A stretch of DNA of 28,458 nucleotides from an uncultured Eubacteriales bacterium. GTDB taxonomy: Bacteria; Bacillota; Clostridia; Oscillospirales; Oscillospiraceae. The stretch covers positions 1-28,458 of the forward strand of contig URCK01000015.1 in NCBI GenBank assembly GCA_900546295.1. Reading direction: 5' to 3'. Both the position numbers and the translations under genes were made by a program. The notes below the pieces were generated by a model, which was not told the origin of the DNA, made no database searches, and saw only the letters and a program-made list of their open reading frames with translations. Within the stretch, counting starts at the first letter, position 1; each line of letters starts with the position of its first letter. Positions 21,522-28,403 of the stretch are shown here, one piece after another.

Positions 21522-21719
21522 CCCTTCTTTTTATGCTGTGCCAAAATATTCCTGCATGTTGTCTTCAGCATACCACACGGAAGCGAATTGTCAACAATTC
21601 CGACGCGAAGACCGCTTTCTAATATGGGGAGACGGGATAGCAGCCAAGGTCAAAGCGTTGTGCCGTTAGAAAAGCTGTTAGAAATGTTAGTAAAACTTGT
21701 TAGTAGAACGCAAAAAATA
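21522..21719. other. AT-rich intergenic stretch with TTAG repeats
   Basis: No gene is visible. Four GTTAG or GTTAGAAA-like words occur within 40 bases (TTAG at 21666, 21678, 21687, 21700), with spacings of 12, 9 and 13. The base composition is lower in GC than the surrounding genes. The stretch lies between the broken zinc-ribbon gene and the tRNA-Leu pair, a common place for insertions, but no integrase gene or duplicated tRNA end is seen. Confidence 0.4.
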
Positions 21720-21757
21720 ACACTGCCTTTTGACCTCTAAAAGTCAAAAAACAGTGT
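21720..21757 (-). terminator. Terminator of the tRNA-Leu pair
   Basis: Two stacked stems, ACACTG/CAGTGT and TTTTGAC/GTCAAAA, are separated by a two-by-two internal loop. Read on the minus strand the hairpin is followed by TATTTTTTG. It begins eight bases after the CCA end of tRNA-Leu(CAG). Confidence 0.85.
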
Positions 21758-21765
21758 CGTATCAA

Positions 21766-21853
21766 TGGTGCGCGAGGCGGGACTTGAACCCGCACGCCCG
21801 TAATGAGCACTAGAACCTGAATCTAGCGAGTCTGCCAATTCCACCACTCGCGC
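21766..21853 (-). tRNA. tRNA-Leu, anticodon CAG
   Basis: The 88-base gene has a perfect acceptor stem (GCGCGAG with CTCGCGC), an anticodon stem CTAGA/TCTAG closing the loop TTCAGGT (anticodon CAG), a long variable arm as in all tRNA-Leu, the T arm with GGTTCAAGT and an encoded CCA. It reads CUG codons, common in this GC-rich genome. Confidence 0.95.
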
Positions 21854-21873
21854 AAATATGAGATTAAAAAAGA

Positions 21874-21960
21874 TGGTGCGGATGGCGGGACTTGAACCCG
21901 CACGTCCATACGAACACTAGCACCTCAAGCTAGCCTGTCTGCCAATTCCAGCACACCCGC
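21874..21960 (-). tRNA. tRNA-Leu, anticodon GAG
   Basis: The 87-base gene has an acceptor stem GCGGGTG with CATCCGC (one G-U pair), an anticodon stem CTAGC/GCTAG with loop TTGAGGT (anticodon GAG), a long variable arm, a normal T arm and an encoded CCA. It lies 20 bases upstream of tRNA-Leu(CAG) in the same transcript and reads CUC/CUU. Confidence 0.95.
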
Positions 21961-22004
21961 ATATTCATCTTTTCAAGCGGCTGTCTCTCAACGACCGCTA
22001 GGCT

Positions 22005-22034
22005 ATTATAAGCCCAGAAGTGGCCAAATGTCAA
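22005..22034 (-). promoter_or_regulatory. Promoter of the tRNA-Leu pair
   Basis: On the minus strand TTGACA (22034-22029), an 18-base spacer and TATAAT (22010-22005) match the consensus, 44 bases upstream of the first tRNA. Confidence 0.82.
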
Positions 22035-22079
22035 CCTTTTTTTGCAAGAAAAAGCAAAAATTTTTGCCGTGCAAAAAGC

Positions 22080-22114
22080 GCCGGAAAAGCACGGTATTCC
22101 CGAACTTTTCCGGC
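22080..22114 (-). terminator. Terminator of the zinc-ribbon/CDF/sirtuin operon
   Basis: A 10-bp stem (GCCGGAAAAG 22080-22089 with 22105-22114) holds a small inner CGG/CCG stem. On the minus strand it is followed by CGCTTTTTG. It lies 10 bases past the sirtuin stop. Confidence 0.82.
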
Positions 22115-22124
22115 ATCTTTTTTC

Positions 22125-22841
22125 TCAAATTTGCGCGAGCGTCTCCCCCACCGCACCGCTGATGACAAGATCCGCACCAAGGCCGCGGTCAAGCGGCGTC
22201 TTGTTGATGACAACGAGCTTGTGCCCGCGGTAATAGCGCACAAGCCCCGCCGCGGGATAGACCGCGAGCGACGTGCCCGCGATGATGAGCACGTCCGCTT
22301 GCGCAATGTACTCGACGGCGCGCAAAAGCGTCCTTTCGTCAAGCCCTTCCTCATAAAGCACCACGTCGGGCTTAACCCGTCCGCCGCAGGTGCAGCGCGG
22401 CACGCCGGTCGAGTTCTTAATATAACTCGCGTCGTAGAACTTTCCACATTTCTCGCAGTAGTTGCGAAGCGTGCTGCCGTGCAGCTCGAGGACATTTTTG
22501 CTGCCGGCCGCCTGATGCAGCCCGTCGATATTCTGCGTGATGACGGCCTTCAGCTTCCCCTCGCGCTCCCATTCGGCAAGCTTCAAGTGCGCGGCATTCG
22601 GCTTTGCACCCTCGCAGAGAAGCTTTGCGCGGTAAAAGGCGAAAAACTTCTCGGGATAGCGCTCATAATAGGTGTGGCTCAGGATCGTCTCAGGCGGGTC
22701 ATCCCACTGCTGGTGGTACAGCCCGTCCACGCTGCGGAAATCCGGGATGCCGCTCTCGGTCGATACCCCCGCTCCGCCGAAAAACACAATATTGTCCGAA
22801 TGGTCGATAAGCTCCTTGAGCTTTCTGACTTCTTCCGTCAT
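22125..22841 (-). CDS. NAD-dependent protein deacylase, SIR2 family
   Basis: The 238-residue sirtuin has the NAD loop GAGVSTESGIPDFR (23-36), TQNIDGLH (102-109), the catalytic His121 in LELHGS, and four zinc Cys (C129, C132, C150, C152) in the CEKC and CTC pairs. GTSLAVYPAAGL and VINKTP complete the Rossmann domain. It removes acetyl or other acyl groups from protein lysines, using NAD. Length and motifs fit bacterial CobB/SrtN enzymes. The ATG has a GGAGA ribosome site. It is the third gene of a minus-strand operon with the CDF exporter and a zinc-ribbon protein; whether their functions are linked is unknown. Confidence 0.95.
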   Translation of the reverse strand: MTEEVRKLKELIDHSDNIVFFGGAGVSTESGIPDFRSVDGLYHQQWDDPPETILSHTYYERYPEKFFAFYRAKLLCEGAKPNAAHLKLAEWEREGKLKAVITQNIDGLHQAAGSKNVLELHGSTLRNYCEKCGKFYDASYIKNSTGVPRCTCGGRVKPDVVLYEEGLDERTLLRAVEYIAQADVLIIAGTSLAVYPAAGLVRYYRGHKLVVINKTPLDRGLGADLVISGAVGETLAQI

Positions 22842-22866
22842 CGTTTCTCCTTTGGCGCGCGTGCGC

Positions 22867-24036
22867 TCACATCACATAGCTCTTGTCGATCTGCACCACG
22901 GCAAAATAATGCGGGTCCAGCTCGTGTACCGCCTTTTTGATCTTTTCCTCCGCTTCCCTGTCGCTCATCTTGCAGCGGTACGGCACCACCGCGTCGAAGA
23001 TGACGTTCGTGTGCGTCGGCCCTGTGACCATGCGGAAGTCGTGGATGGAAATGTTTTCATCGATGCTGCGCACGAGCGCGGCGATCTTTTCATGCGCGGC
23101 GTTCACCGCCTCGTCGTTCGTCACGATGGGGTCCATGTGGATGACGGCCTCGCAGCCGAGGCGGTCGTGCAGTTCCTTTTCCACGTTGTCGATCTCGTCA
23201 TGCAGAGCGAGAATGTCGCCGTGCGCGGGGACCTCGGCATGCAACGAGATCATCACGCGGCCGGGGCCGTAGTCGTGCACGACAAGGTCATGGATGCCGC
23301 AGATGCTCTTATTCGCCATGACGATGTCGTGGATCTGCTGCACGAACTCCTCCGTCGGCGGCTGGCCAAGCAGGGGCGAGAGCGTGTCCTTCGCCGCCTG
23401 AAAGCCCGCCCACAGGATGAGCAGCGACACGACAAGGCCGCACCAGCCATCGATCTGCCAGTGCAGAAAATGCCCCGCGAGCGTTGCAAGCAGCACCGCC
23501 GTCGTCGCCGCACAGTCGGAAAGGCTGTCCGCCGCCGTGGCCTGCATGGCGGCGGCGTTGAGCTTTTTGCCCACGCCGTGATTGTAGCAGTACATATAGC
23601 ACTTGGCGCAGATGGAGATAAGCAGGATCGACACTGTCAGCGCGCTGCACTCCACCGCCTCGGGGTGAAGGATCGCGCCCACCGCGTCGCGCAGCAGCTC
23701 AAAGCCCATGAGAAGGATGACGAGCGAGACGATGAGGCCCGAAATGTACTCGATACGGCCGTGGCCGAAGGGATGCTCGGTGTCCGGCTTCTGCCCGGCG
23801 AGGCGAAAGCCCAGCAGCGTCACGATGGACGCGCCCGCGTCGGAGAGGTTGTTGAAGGCGTCCGCCGTGATGGCGACGGAGCCGGCGAGCGTGCCGGCGA
23901 GGAGCTTGAGCGCGAAGAGCAGCAGGTTGATGGCGATGCCCACCGCGCCGCAAAGCACGCCGTAGGCGCGCCGCACCTCCGGCGCAGTGATGTTCTGATA
24001 GTCTTTTATCAAATGCTTTGCAAGCAGTCCGATCAT
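22867..24036 (-). CDS. Cation diffusion facilitator family metal exporter
   Basis: The 389-residue protein starts at ATG 24036, with GAGGA about eight bases upstream; the longer frame to 24147 lies inside the upstream gene. It has six membrane helices (about 27-200). The metal site residues are in helix 2 (ITADAFNNLSD: D59, N63) and helix 5 (AADSLSD: D170, D174), and FGHGRIEY (90-97) follows helix 2. The cytoplasmic C-terminal part (about 225-389) is about 90 residues longer than in most CDF proteins and contains several His/Asp/Glu pairs. CDF proteins export Zn(II), Mn(II), Fe(II) or Co(II) in exchange for protons. An Asn in the helix-2 site might favour Mn or Fe, but sequence alone does not decide this. 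Confidence 0.93.
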   Translation of the reverse strand: MIGLLAKHLIKDYQNITAPEVRRAYGVLCGAVGIAINLLLFALKLLAGTLAGSVAITADAFNNLSDAGASIVTLLGFRLAGQKPDTEHPFGHGRIEYISGLIVSLVILLMGFELLRDAVGAILHPEAVECSALTVSILLISICAKCYMYCYNHGVGKKLNAAAMQATAADSLSDCAATTAVLLATLAGHFLHWQIDGWCGLVVSLLILWAGFQAAKDTLSPLLGQPPTEEFVQQIHDIVMANKSICGIHDLVVHDYGPGRVMISLHAEVPAHGDILALHDEIDNVEKELHDRLGCEAVIHMDPIVTNDEAVNAAHEKIAALVRSIDENISIHDFRMVTGPTHTNVIFDAVVPYRCKMSDREAEEKIKKAVHELDPHYFAVVQIDKSYVM

Positions 24037-24047
24037 TGTTTTTTTCC

Positions 24048-24653
24048 TCACTCGCTCTTGATCTTGAGCTTCATGCGGCAGCACAGCCGGTTGAGATCCT
24101 CGTCCGTCGCCGCGGGGATGCGCAGCCGCGCGCCGCAGCGGCGGCACACAAGGTCCACATAGGTACTGCGGATCTCCATGGTGTAGTCGCTGCTGCCGCA
24201 GCCGCAGGTGATGCCGTCCTTGCGCGCGGCGATCTCCTTGAGCTCGGAGAGCACCTCATACATGATGACGCTGTCGGCAAAGGCGGCGGGATCGTCGCCC
24301 TGCTCGCGCTCCTTGGCTGCCGCGAGGGAGAGCTGCTCCATCTCATGTTCCACGGCGTAGTCCTCGCCGATGAAGCAGCAAAGCATCTTCGTCTCGGGGC
24401 AGGCAAGGCCGATGCCGCGCCCGTGCAGCAGCTTTTCCGCGCTGCACTCCGCCGTATGTTCCCCGCCGCACACGCCGCAGGGCACGCGCAGGCGGAATTT
24501 GCTCTCGTCCGCCTCGATCTCAAGGCTCGACTGTCCGCATTCGCAGCTCACGACTGCGCCCGAGGCGCTCAGCGCGAAGACGCTCCGCTGCTGGATGACG
24601 CGCTTATGACACGCGGGGCAAAGATAGCCGATGGTACGCATTTCTTCTTTCAT
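24048..24653 (-). CDS. Zinc-ribbon protein of unknown function
   Basis: The 201-residue protein has at least four CxxC-type pairs: CPAC (12-15), CECG, CGVCG and, near the end, CGCG and CRRCG, with a further CC in the middle. They suggest two or more zinc ribbons around an acidic helical region (MEQLSLAAAKEREQ). It lacks a signal or membrane segment, so it is cytosolic. The ATG has GGAGGA seven bases upstream. It is the first gene of the operon with the CDF exporter (11-base gap) and the sirtuin. A role in metal sensing or zinc storage would fit the neighbours, but the family is not known to me. Confidence 0.8.
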   Translation of the reverse strand: MKEEMRTIGYLCPACHKRVIQQRSVFALSASGAVVSCECGQSSLEIEADESKFRLRVPCGVCGGEHTAECSAEKLLHGRGIGLACPETKMLCCFIGEDYAVEHEMEQLSLAAAKEREQGDDPAAFADSVIMYEVLSELKEIAARKDGITCGCGSSDYTMEIRSTYVDLVCRRCGARLRIPAATDEDLNRLCCRMKLKIKSE

Positions 24654-24697
24654 CCCGTTTTCCTCCGGAAAGCAAAATCTTGCATGATAATTAGAAT

Positions 24698-24703
24698 ATT
24701 ATA
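24698..24703 (-). promoter_or_regulatory. Candidate -10 of the zinc-ribbon/CDF/sirtuin operon
   Basis: A perfect TATAAT lies 45 bases upstream of the zinc-ribbon gene on the minus strand. The -35 position, TTTCTT 17 bases further upstream, is poor and falls in the foot of the ridA terminator. Confidence 0.4.
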
Positions 24704-24723
24704 CTGCATCCGCGCAAAAAAAG

Positions 24724-24752
24724 AAAGGGAGAAACCGCGCGTTTCTCCCTTT
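24724..24752 (-). terminator. Terminator of ridA
   Basis: A 12-bp stem (24724-24735 with 24741-24752), loop CGCGC, is followed on the minus strand by CTTTTTTTG. Confidence 0.88.
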
Positions 24753-24770
24753 TCTTTTCTGTTTTTGCGT

Positions 24771-25151
24771 TTACGGCTTGACCGCGATGGCCTCGATCTC
24801 GACCAGCGCGCCCTTGGGCAGCGCGCTGACCTGCATCGCGCAGCGTGCGGGGCAGTCGCCGCTGAAATACTTGGCGTAGACCTCGTTGACAACGGAGAAA
24901 TCGCCGATATCGATCATAAAGACGGTCGTCTTGACAACGTCCTCCGCTTTGCAGCCTGCTGCCTCGAGCACGGCCAGCAGATTCTTGATACTCTGCTCCG
25001 CCTGCTCGGCGGTATTGTCGGAAACAAAAGCGCCGGTGGCGGGGTCGAGCGGGAGCTGGCCGGAGACGAAGACAAAGCCGTTCGCCTCGATGGCCTGAGA
25101 GTAAGGGCCGACAGCGCCGGGCGCGGAAGTAGTAGCGATCACACGTTTCAC
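24771..25151 (-). CDS. ridA: RidA family enamine/imine deaminase
   Basis: The 126-residue protein is a typical RidA: APGAVGPYSQA (10-20), FVSGQLPLDPATG (28-40), and the C-terminal CPARCAMQVSALPKGALVEIEAIA with the conserved Arg103 and Glu118/Glu120. RidA trimers hydrolyse reactive 2-aminoacrylate and related imines made by PLP enzymes, protecting those enzymes. The start is GTG at 25151, with GGAGGAGG eight bases upstream. It stands alone between its own promoter (25182-25210) and terminator. Confidence 0.95.
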   Translation of the reverse strand: MKRVIATTSAPGAVGPYSQAIEANGFVFVSGQLPLDPATGAFVSDNTAEQAEQSIKNLLAVLEAAGCKAEDVVKTTVFMIDIGDFSVVNEVYAKYFSGDCPARCAMQVSALPKGALVEIEAIAVKP

Positions 25152-25181
25152 AGGAATATCCTCCTCCTTTGATATATATTT

Positions 25182-25210
25182 ATCATATCATTTTGTGCAT
25201 ATCGCGTCAA
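25182..25210 (-). promoter_or_regulatory. Promoter of ridA
   Basis: On the minus strand TTGACG (25210-25205), a 17-base spacer and TATGAT (25187-25182) each match five of six consensus bases. Confidence 0.78.
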
Positions 25211-25222
25211 GTGCTCATATTT
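25197..25222 (+). promoter_or_regulatory. Weak candidate for a sporulation promoter of spoVAD
   Basis: GCATA (25197-25201) and CATATTT (25216-25222) look like the two boxes of sporulation sigma factors (sigma-G/E type), and spoVA genes are forespore-expressed in Bacillus. The 14-base spacer is shorter than I would expect for sigma-G, so this is only a suggestion. It overlaps the divergent ridA promoter. Confidence 0.25.
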
Positions 25223-25288
25223 TTGGAAAAGCTGCGGAAACTAAGGCCGATTTTAGTGATTCAGTTGAAGTTAGAAAGGATGGCTACC

Positions 25289-26308
25289 ATGACCTGCATG
25301 ACCGGCGCGCAGACGCGCTGCCTGCGCAACGCCCCCTCCGTGCTCTCGTTCGCCGCCGTCGGCGGGCGCTTTGAAGGCGAGGGCCCGCTGCGCGACTATT
25401 TCGACGAGCTGAGCGAAGACCACTTTTTCGGCGAAAAAACATGGGAAAAAGGCGAGAGCGCCATGCAGCGCCGCGCGCTTTTCCACGCGCTTGAAAAGGC
25501 CGCGCTGCGCGAGCGCGACCTCGACCTCATCTTTGCGGGGGATCTTCTCAACCAATGCACCGGCTCGTCGTTCGCCCTGCGCGGCAGCCGCATCCCCTTC
25601 TACGGCGTCTACGGCGCGTGCTCCACGATGGGCGAGAGCCTGTCGCTCGCCGCGATCATGGTCGACGGCGGCTACGCCGAGCGCGCCGCCGCGCTCACGT
25701 CCTCGCACTTCTGCACCGCTGAGCGGCAGTATCGTATGCCCGTGCCCTACGGCTCGCAGCGCACGCCCACCGCGCAGTGGACGGCGACGGGCAGCGGCTG
25801 CTGCATTCTCTCCCGCGAGGGCGAGGGGCCGTATCTCACGCATGTCACGGCCGGCAGGATCGTTGACAAGGGCGTGACCGACGCGAACAACATGGGCGCT
25901 GCGATGGCGCCTGCGGCCTACGATACGCTCTGCGCGCTCTTCCGCGACACGCAGACGGTGCCTGAGGACTACGACCTCATCGTGACGGGCGATCTCGGCA
26001 AGCTCGGGCACCGCATCGTCACCGATTTTTTTGCGCGCGACGGCATTTCCCTCGGCGAGCGCTTCACCGACTGCGGGCTGCTGCTCTACGATATCGATGC
26101 GCAGGACATGCACTGCGGGGGCAGCGGCTGCGGCTGCTCGGCAAGCGTTTTCTGCGGCTATCTTCTGCGCGGGATGCGCGAGGGGAGATGGCAGCGCATT
26201 ATCTTCGCGCCAACGGGCGCGCTGCTCTCCCCCACCTCGACCTTTCAGGGCGAGAGCATCCCCGGCATCTGCCACGCGCTCGTACTGTCCAGCCGGAAGG
26301 AGGGATGA
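25289..26308 (+). CDS. spoVAD: Stage V sporulation protein AD
   Basis: The 339-residue product matches SpoVAD in length (338 in Bacillus) and in its blocks: SFAAVGGRFEGEGPL-DYFDE, FAGDLLNQCTGSSFALR, FYGVYGACSTMGESL and TGDLGKLG. It has a thiolase-like fold and binds dipicolinic acid; with the other SpoVA proteins it moves Ca-DPA into the forespore and out during germination. I start it at the ATG at 25289, which has AGAAAGG nine bases upstream; the in-frame ATG at 25280 touches the ribosome site. It lies three bases ahead of spoVAE. The usual upstream partner spoVAC is not here; ridA lies divergently instead. Confidence 0.95.
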   Translation: MTCMTGAQTRCLRNAPSVLSFAAVGGRFEGEGPLRDYFDELSEDHFFGEKTWEKGESAMQRRALFHALEKAALRERDLDLIFAGDLLNQCTGSSFALRGSRIPFYGVYGACSTMGESLSLAAIMVDGGYAERAAALTSSHFCTAERQYRMPVPYGSQRTPTAQWTATGSGCCILSREGEGPYLTHVTAGRIVDKGVTDANNMGAAMAPAAYDTLCALFRDTQTVPEDYDLIVTGDLGKLGHRIVTDFFARDGISLGERFTDCGLLLYDIDAQDMHCGGSGCGCSASVFCGYLLRGMREGRWQRIIFAPTGALLSPTSTFQGESIPGICHALVLSSRKEG

Positions 26309-26311
26309 CGG

Positions 26312-26668
26312 ATGGACTATTTGAACGCCTTTCTCTGCGGCGGCATCCTCTGCGCCATCGGTCAGCTCCTCATCGACCGAACGCCCCTCACCCCCGCGCG
26401 CATTTTGACGGGATATGTCGTCTGCGGCGTTTTCCTCACAGCCCTTGGCATTTACGAGCCCATCGTCCGCTGGGGCGGCGCGGGCGCAACCGTGCCGCTG
26501 CTGGGCTTTGGCTATTCACTCGCCCGCGGCGTTGAAAAGGCCGTGCGCGAGCAGGGCTGGCTCGGCGTGATGACCGGCGGTCTCAGTGCAACTGCCGGCG
26601 GCATCGCCGCGGCGGTCGTCTTCGCGGTGCTGATGGCGCTTCTTTTCAAGCCCGGTGACAAGCGGTAA
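26312..26668 (+). CDS. spoVAE: Stage V sporulation protein AE
   Basis: The 118-residue integral membrane protein opens with YLNAFLCGGILCAIGQLLID and has GYVVCGVFLTALGIYEPIV and AGGIAAAVVFAVLMALLFKP, the standard SpoVAE helices (about four). It works in the inner spore membrane as part of the Ca-DPA channel with SpoVAC and SpoVAD. GGAGG lies upstream of the ATG within the end of spoVAD. The pair ends at the hairpin 26675-26701. Confidence 0.95.
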   Translation: MDYLNAFLCGGILCAIGQLLIDRTPLTPARILTGYVVCGVFLTALGIYEPIVRWGGAGATVPLLGFGYSLARGVEKAVREQGWLGVMTGGLSATAGGIAAAVVFAVLMALLFKPGDKR

Positions 26669-26674
26669 AAAATC

Positions 26675-26701
26675 AGGGAGAGGGCGAAAAGCCCTCTCCC
26701 T
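26675..26701. terminator. Hairpin terminator between spoVAE and the glycosyltransferase
   Basis: An 11-bp stem (26675-26685 with 26691-26701), loop GAAAA, has a good T run (GATTTTTTA) on the minus strand and only a weak one on the plus strand. It clearly serves the glycosyltransferase gene and perhaps also spoVAE. Confidence 0.8.
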
Positions 26702-26712
26702 ATGTCATATCA

Positions 26713-27972
26713 TTACGATGCCCGCAGGCCGCTGCTCTCGATCTGTTCGAGCGTCATCACCTTGTCGTGCAGGATGGGCTTCCACTCCACCTTTGCAAAA
26801 AGCGAGACGATGCAGATGGGCACATACGTCAGCATGAAGACCGGGAAGGTGAAGGTGTAGAGCACCTTCTTCCACGCTGCGCAGCGGATCTTCCTCCACT
26901 CTGTCACAGTCGTGATCACACCGAGGACAAAAAGCGTCATATAAAGGCTCGCCACCGTCTGTAATACAGAGATGCCCAGCGCCGCCATCGAGCCGCCGTT
27001 TGTCACGTTCGTGATCGCCGCGCCGACATTCACTGCAAGGCTCACCCCCGTCAGCACTGCTGCGGGCATGATATTCATCGTCATGTCGTAGCAGGAGAAG
27101 CTGCCGTGTGCAATGCCGGAGAAGAGCTGCACGGCATACTTGCAAAAGACCTGCAAATAGCCCTTCGACCAGCGCATCCGCTGCCGCCAGGACTGGGCAA
27201 AGCTCGTGGGCTGCTCGTCGTAGAGCACCGCGCCCGCTGCGTAGCCGACCTTGTGCCCGCGCACGACGTTGTCGATGGTAAACTCAATGTCCTCGGTCAG
27301 CAGGAAGAAGTTCCAGCCGCCGCACTCGCGCAGCACCGTGTCAGAAAAGAGAAAGCCCGTTCCGGAGACGGCGCAGCTGCTGCCAAGGCGCATCCTCGCG
27401 TTGTTGAGATACTGCGCCTCGCGCAGAAACCACAGCGCATAGCCTGCGGAGATCCAGTTGTCGCCGTAGTTTTTGGAGTTTCTGTAGCAGGTCACGATCT
27501 CGTAGCCGCTCGAATAGACCTTCTCGATCTCAGAGATGAAGTTCGGGTCGAGCACATTGTCCGCGTCCAGCACAAGATAGGCGTCGTAATGCTTGTGGCC
27601 TGGGCGCTTGATGCGGCGCAAAAGCTCATTGAGCACATAGCCCTTGCCCACCTGCTCGGTGTTGAAACGCTCAAAAACAGTCGCGCCGTGCGCGCGGGCA
27701 ACGCCTGCCGTGTCGTCCGTGCAATTGTCCGCACCCACGAAAACGTCCACTCGGTCCATCGGGTAGCTCTGTGCATGGATGCTGTCGAGCAGCTGACCGA
27801 TGACGTTTTCCTCGTTGCGCGCCGCGATGAGTATGGCGATGCGGTGATACTCATTGCGGCCCGCGAATTTCTTTCGCCGCAGCAGCGCCACCGCCACATA
27901 ATAAAACTGATAGGAATAGCAGATGAAAAAGAGCGCCATGATGACGGCGTTGATCGTTTCTACAGTACGCAT
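26713..27972 (-). CDS. Membrane glycosyltransferase, family 2
   Basis: The 419-residue protein has an N-terminal membrane helix (about 8-30), a GT-A catalytic domain and about four C-terminal helices (about 285-390). Catalytic motifs are the IAARNEE start (49-55), DAD (136-138, metal and UDP-sugar binding), TED (226-228, base) and QRMRW (264-268), the set that marks processive beta-glycosyltransferases such as cellulose and hyaluronan synthases and also single-sugar relatives. It probably moves a sugar from UDP-sugar to an envelope polymer or lipid at the inner face of the membrane. The product is unknown. The ATG has GAGGAG eight bases upstream. No partner genes for a polymer are in the window. 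Terminator at 26675-26701. Confidence 0.92.
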   Translation of the reverse strand: MRTVETINAVIMALFFICYSYQFYYVAVALLRRKKFAGRNEYHRIAILIAARNEENVIGQLLDSIHAQSYPMDRVDVFVGADNCTDDTAGVARAHGATVFERFNTEQVGKGYVLNELLRRIKRPGHKHYDAYLVLDADNVLDPNFISEIEKVYSSGYEIVTCYRNSKNYGDNWISAGYALWFLREAQYLNNARMRLGSSCAVSGTGFLFSDTVLRECGGWNFFLLTEDIEFTIDNVVRGHKVGYAAGAVLYDEQPTSFAQSWRQRMRWSKGYLQVFCKYAVQLFSGIAHGSFSCYDMTMNIMPAAVLTGVSLAVNVGAAITNVTNGGSMAALGISVLQTVASLYMTLFVLGVITTVTEWRKIRCAAWKKVLYTFTFPVFMLTYVPICIVSLFAKVEWKPILHDKVMTLEQIESSGLRAS

Positions 27973-28165
27973 AGCATGATCTCCTCAGCAGCCGCAGCGC
28001 AAGGCGCGCGGCGTCGTTTTTCTCTTTGGAAGCTGAGTATGTTATATCATGCCTTCTTTGCGATTCTATGATGGAAATCCTTAATAAGTTTCTAAGGAAT
28101 TCCTTTGATATCTTAAAGAGCCGCAGTTTTCGAATCTCTTGGCAGTGCAACGCAGAAAAGGTAAA

Positions 28166-28197
28166 AAAAGAAGACACTCGAACGAGTGTCTTCTTTT
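28166..28197 (-). terminator. Terminator of the 5S rRNA
   Basis: A 14-bp stem (28166-28179 with 28184-28197), loop GAAC on the plus strand, is followed on the minus strand by a run of T. It starts about five bases beyond the 5S 3' end. Confidence 0.9.
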
Positions 28198-28201
28198 CGT
28201 G

Positions 28202-28315
<114 letters not shown>

Positions 28316-28338
28316 TGCTGTATTGTAACTGCTTTTGT

Positions 28339-28367
28339 ACAGTAACAAACTTTTATGAATTTGTCAA
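28339..28367 (-). promoter_or_regulatory. Possible promoter of the 5S gene
   Basis: On the minus strand a perfect TTGACA (28367-28362) is followed after 17 bases by TACTGT (28344-28339), a poor -10. It lies between the preceding tRNA and the 5S gene, so the 5S may have its own transcript. Confidence 0.4.
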
Positions 28368-28381
28368 GTCTTCGGTTCCCG

Positions 28382-28398
28382 AAAAAGCATCGCTTTTT
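28382..28398 (-). terminator. Small hairpin after tRNA-Glu
   Basis: AAAAAGC (28382-28388) pairs with GCTTTTT (28392-28398) around a three-base loop, with outer CCC/GGG pairs after a mismatch. On the minus strand the stem ends in TTTTT. It is six bases beyond the tRNA-Glu CCA end and may stop or process that transcript. Confidence 0.5.
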
Positions 28399-28403
28399 GG
28401 GGA

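Noticed and set aside
22672..24162. Open frame of 496 codons on the plus strand across the sirtuin and CDF genes
   Set aside because: It is antisense to two well-supported genes, is rich in His/Arg/Val runs typical of shadows and has no recognisable domain.
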